DNA from: Planctomycetota bacterium
GTDB taxonomy: Bacteria; Planctomycetota; UBA1135; GCA-002748355
NCBI GenBank assembly: GCA_020638795.1
Contig: JACKHW010000003.1
Coordinates: 434,001-498,000 of the forward strand
Reading direction: 5' to 3'
DNA: 64,000 nucleotides
The notes beneath the pieces were generated by a model. The model saw nothing but the letters and a program-made list of their open reading frames with translations. It made no database searches and was not told the origin of the DNA. Positions 63,874 to 64,000 of this stretch are shown in pieces. Numbering within the stretch: position 1 is the first letter of the stretch; the number at the start of each line of letters is the position of its first letter. The position numbers and the translations under genes were made by a program.

Positions 63874-64000
63874 ATGGGGAACGATCCCGCCACGAACCGC
63901 GCAATAGACCGAGCCCCGAACCGACGAGCGGACGAAGAAGTCTTGTTGCTCCGTTTCCTCGAGGGTGGAGACAACGCGGCCCTGGGCTCCTTGTTCGAGC
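63874..64000 (+). CDS. ECF-type sigma factor, 3' truncated by the window edge
   Basis: Only 42 residues are visible, starting at ATG 63874 after a 94-bp gap. The sequence ADEEVLLLRFLEGGDNAALGSLFE matches the first helix of sigma region 2 in ECF factors (LL..FL.GD..AL..LF). This is a short-sequence call. Its place behind the kinase-DUF1080 block suggests a common regulatory theme. Confidence 0.65.
   Translation, partial: MGNDPATNRAIDRAPNRRADEEVLLLRFLEGGDNAALGSLFE

Noticed and set aside
1..64000. CRISPR arrays, insertion sequences and prophage genes
   Set aside because: No regularly spaced repeats, transposase, integrase or phage structural genes were seen on either strand.

Overview
The window is about 64 kb of GC-rich DNA with no insertion sequences, integrases, phage genes or CRISPR arrays. 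The gene content points to Planctomycetota. It has Tat-exported Gfo/Idh/MocA oxidoreductases, two double-DUF1080 proteins, a DUF1501/DUF1800 pair, a formylglycine-generating-enzyme-like secreted protein, kinase/beta-propeller receptors, ECF-type sigma factors and many secreted proteins of unknown role. This placement is inference from families, since no rRNA or marker gene is present. I call 45 protein genes, including partial genes at both edges, and one tRNA.

Layout. 2-6001: a 5'-truncated transglutaminase-like protein, an inositol-monophosphatase-family phosphatase, a PQQ-type sugar dehydrogenase and a frataxin homologue. 6301-15299: a dicarboxylate/amino-acid:cation symporter, then a leftward block with a PhoD-like phosphatase, a MacA-like adaptor, a MacB-type ATPase, two separate permeases and a secreted protein. 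15417-22825: a DTW-domain tRNA modification enzyme, a tyrosine-phosphatase/cytochrome c' fusion lipoprotein, a DUF2891 plus acetyltransferase-like membrane pair, leucyl aminopeptidase and a double-DUF1080 protein. 22770-33610: a glycosyltransferase, divergent Gfo/Idh/MocA and TIM-barrel genes, two secreted proteins, ApbE, VanZ-like, and a second Gfo/Idh/MocA.

33938-43629: a seven-bladed FG-GAP propeller protein, DUF2853, an SDR, an ArsC-like protein, a repeat lipoprotein, Lon divergent from a NYN-LOTUS RNA-binding protein, and an ECF sigma factor. 43873-51421: the operon unknown-DUF1800-DUF1501, a membrane-anchored protein, a GHL10-type glycosidase and tRNA-Met(CAT). 51492-64000: three tandem paralogous Ser/Thr kinase-propeller receptors whose starts and stops overlap as ATGA, then DUF1080, an unknown secreted protein, and the start of another ECF sigma factor.

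Functionally, the window looks like periplasm- and envelope-oriented carbohydrate metabolism plus signalling. The sugar dehydrogenase, Gfo/Idh/MocA proteins, TIM-barrel isomerase and DUF1080 proteins could together make and cleave 3-keto-glycosides. The strongest candidate for an undescribed system is the kinase triad at the right end. The phosphatase-cytochrome c' fusion is the most unusual single gene. Genes are densely packed, with several convergent 3' overlaps and stop/start couplings.
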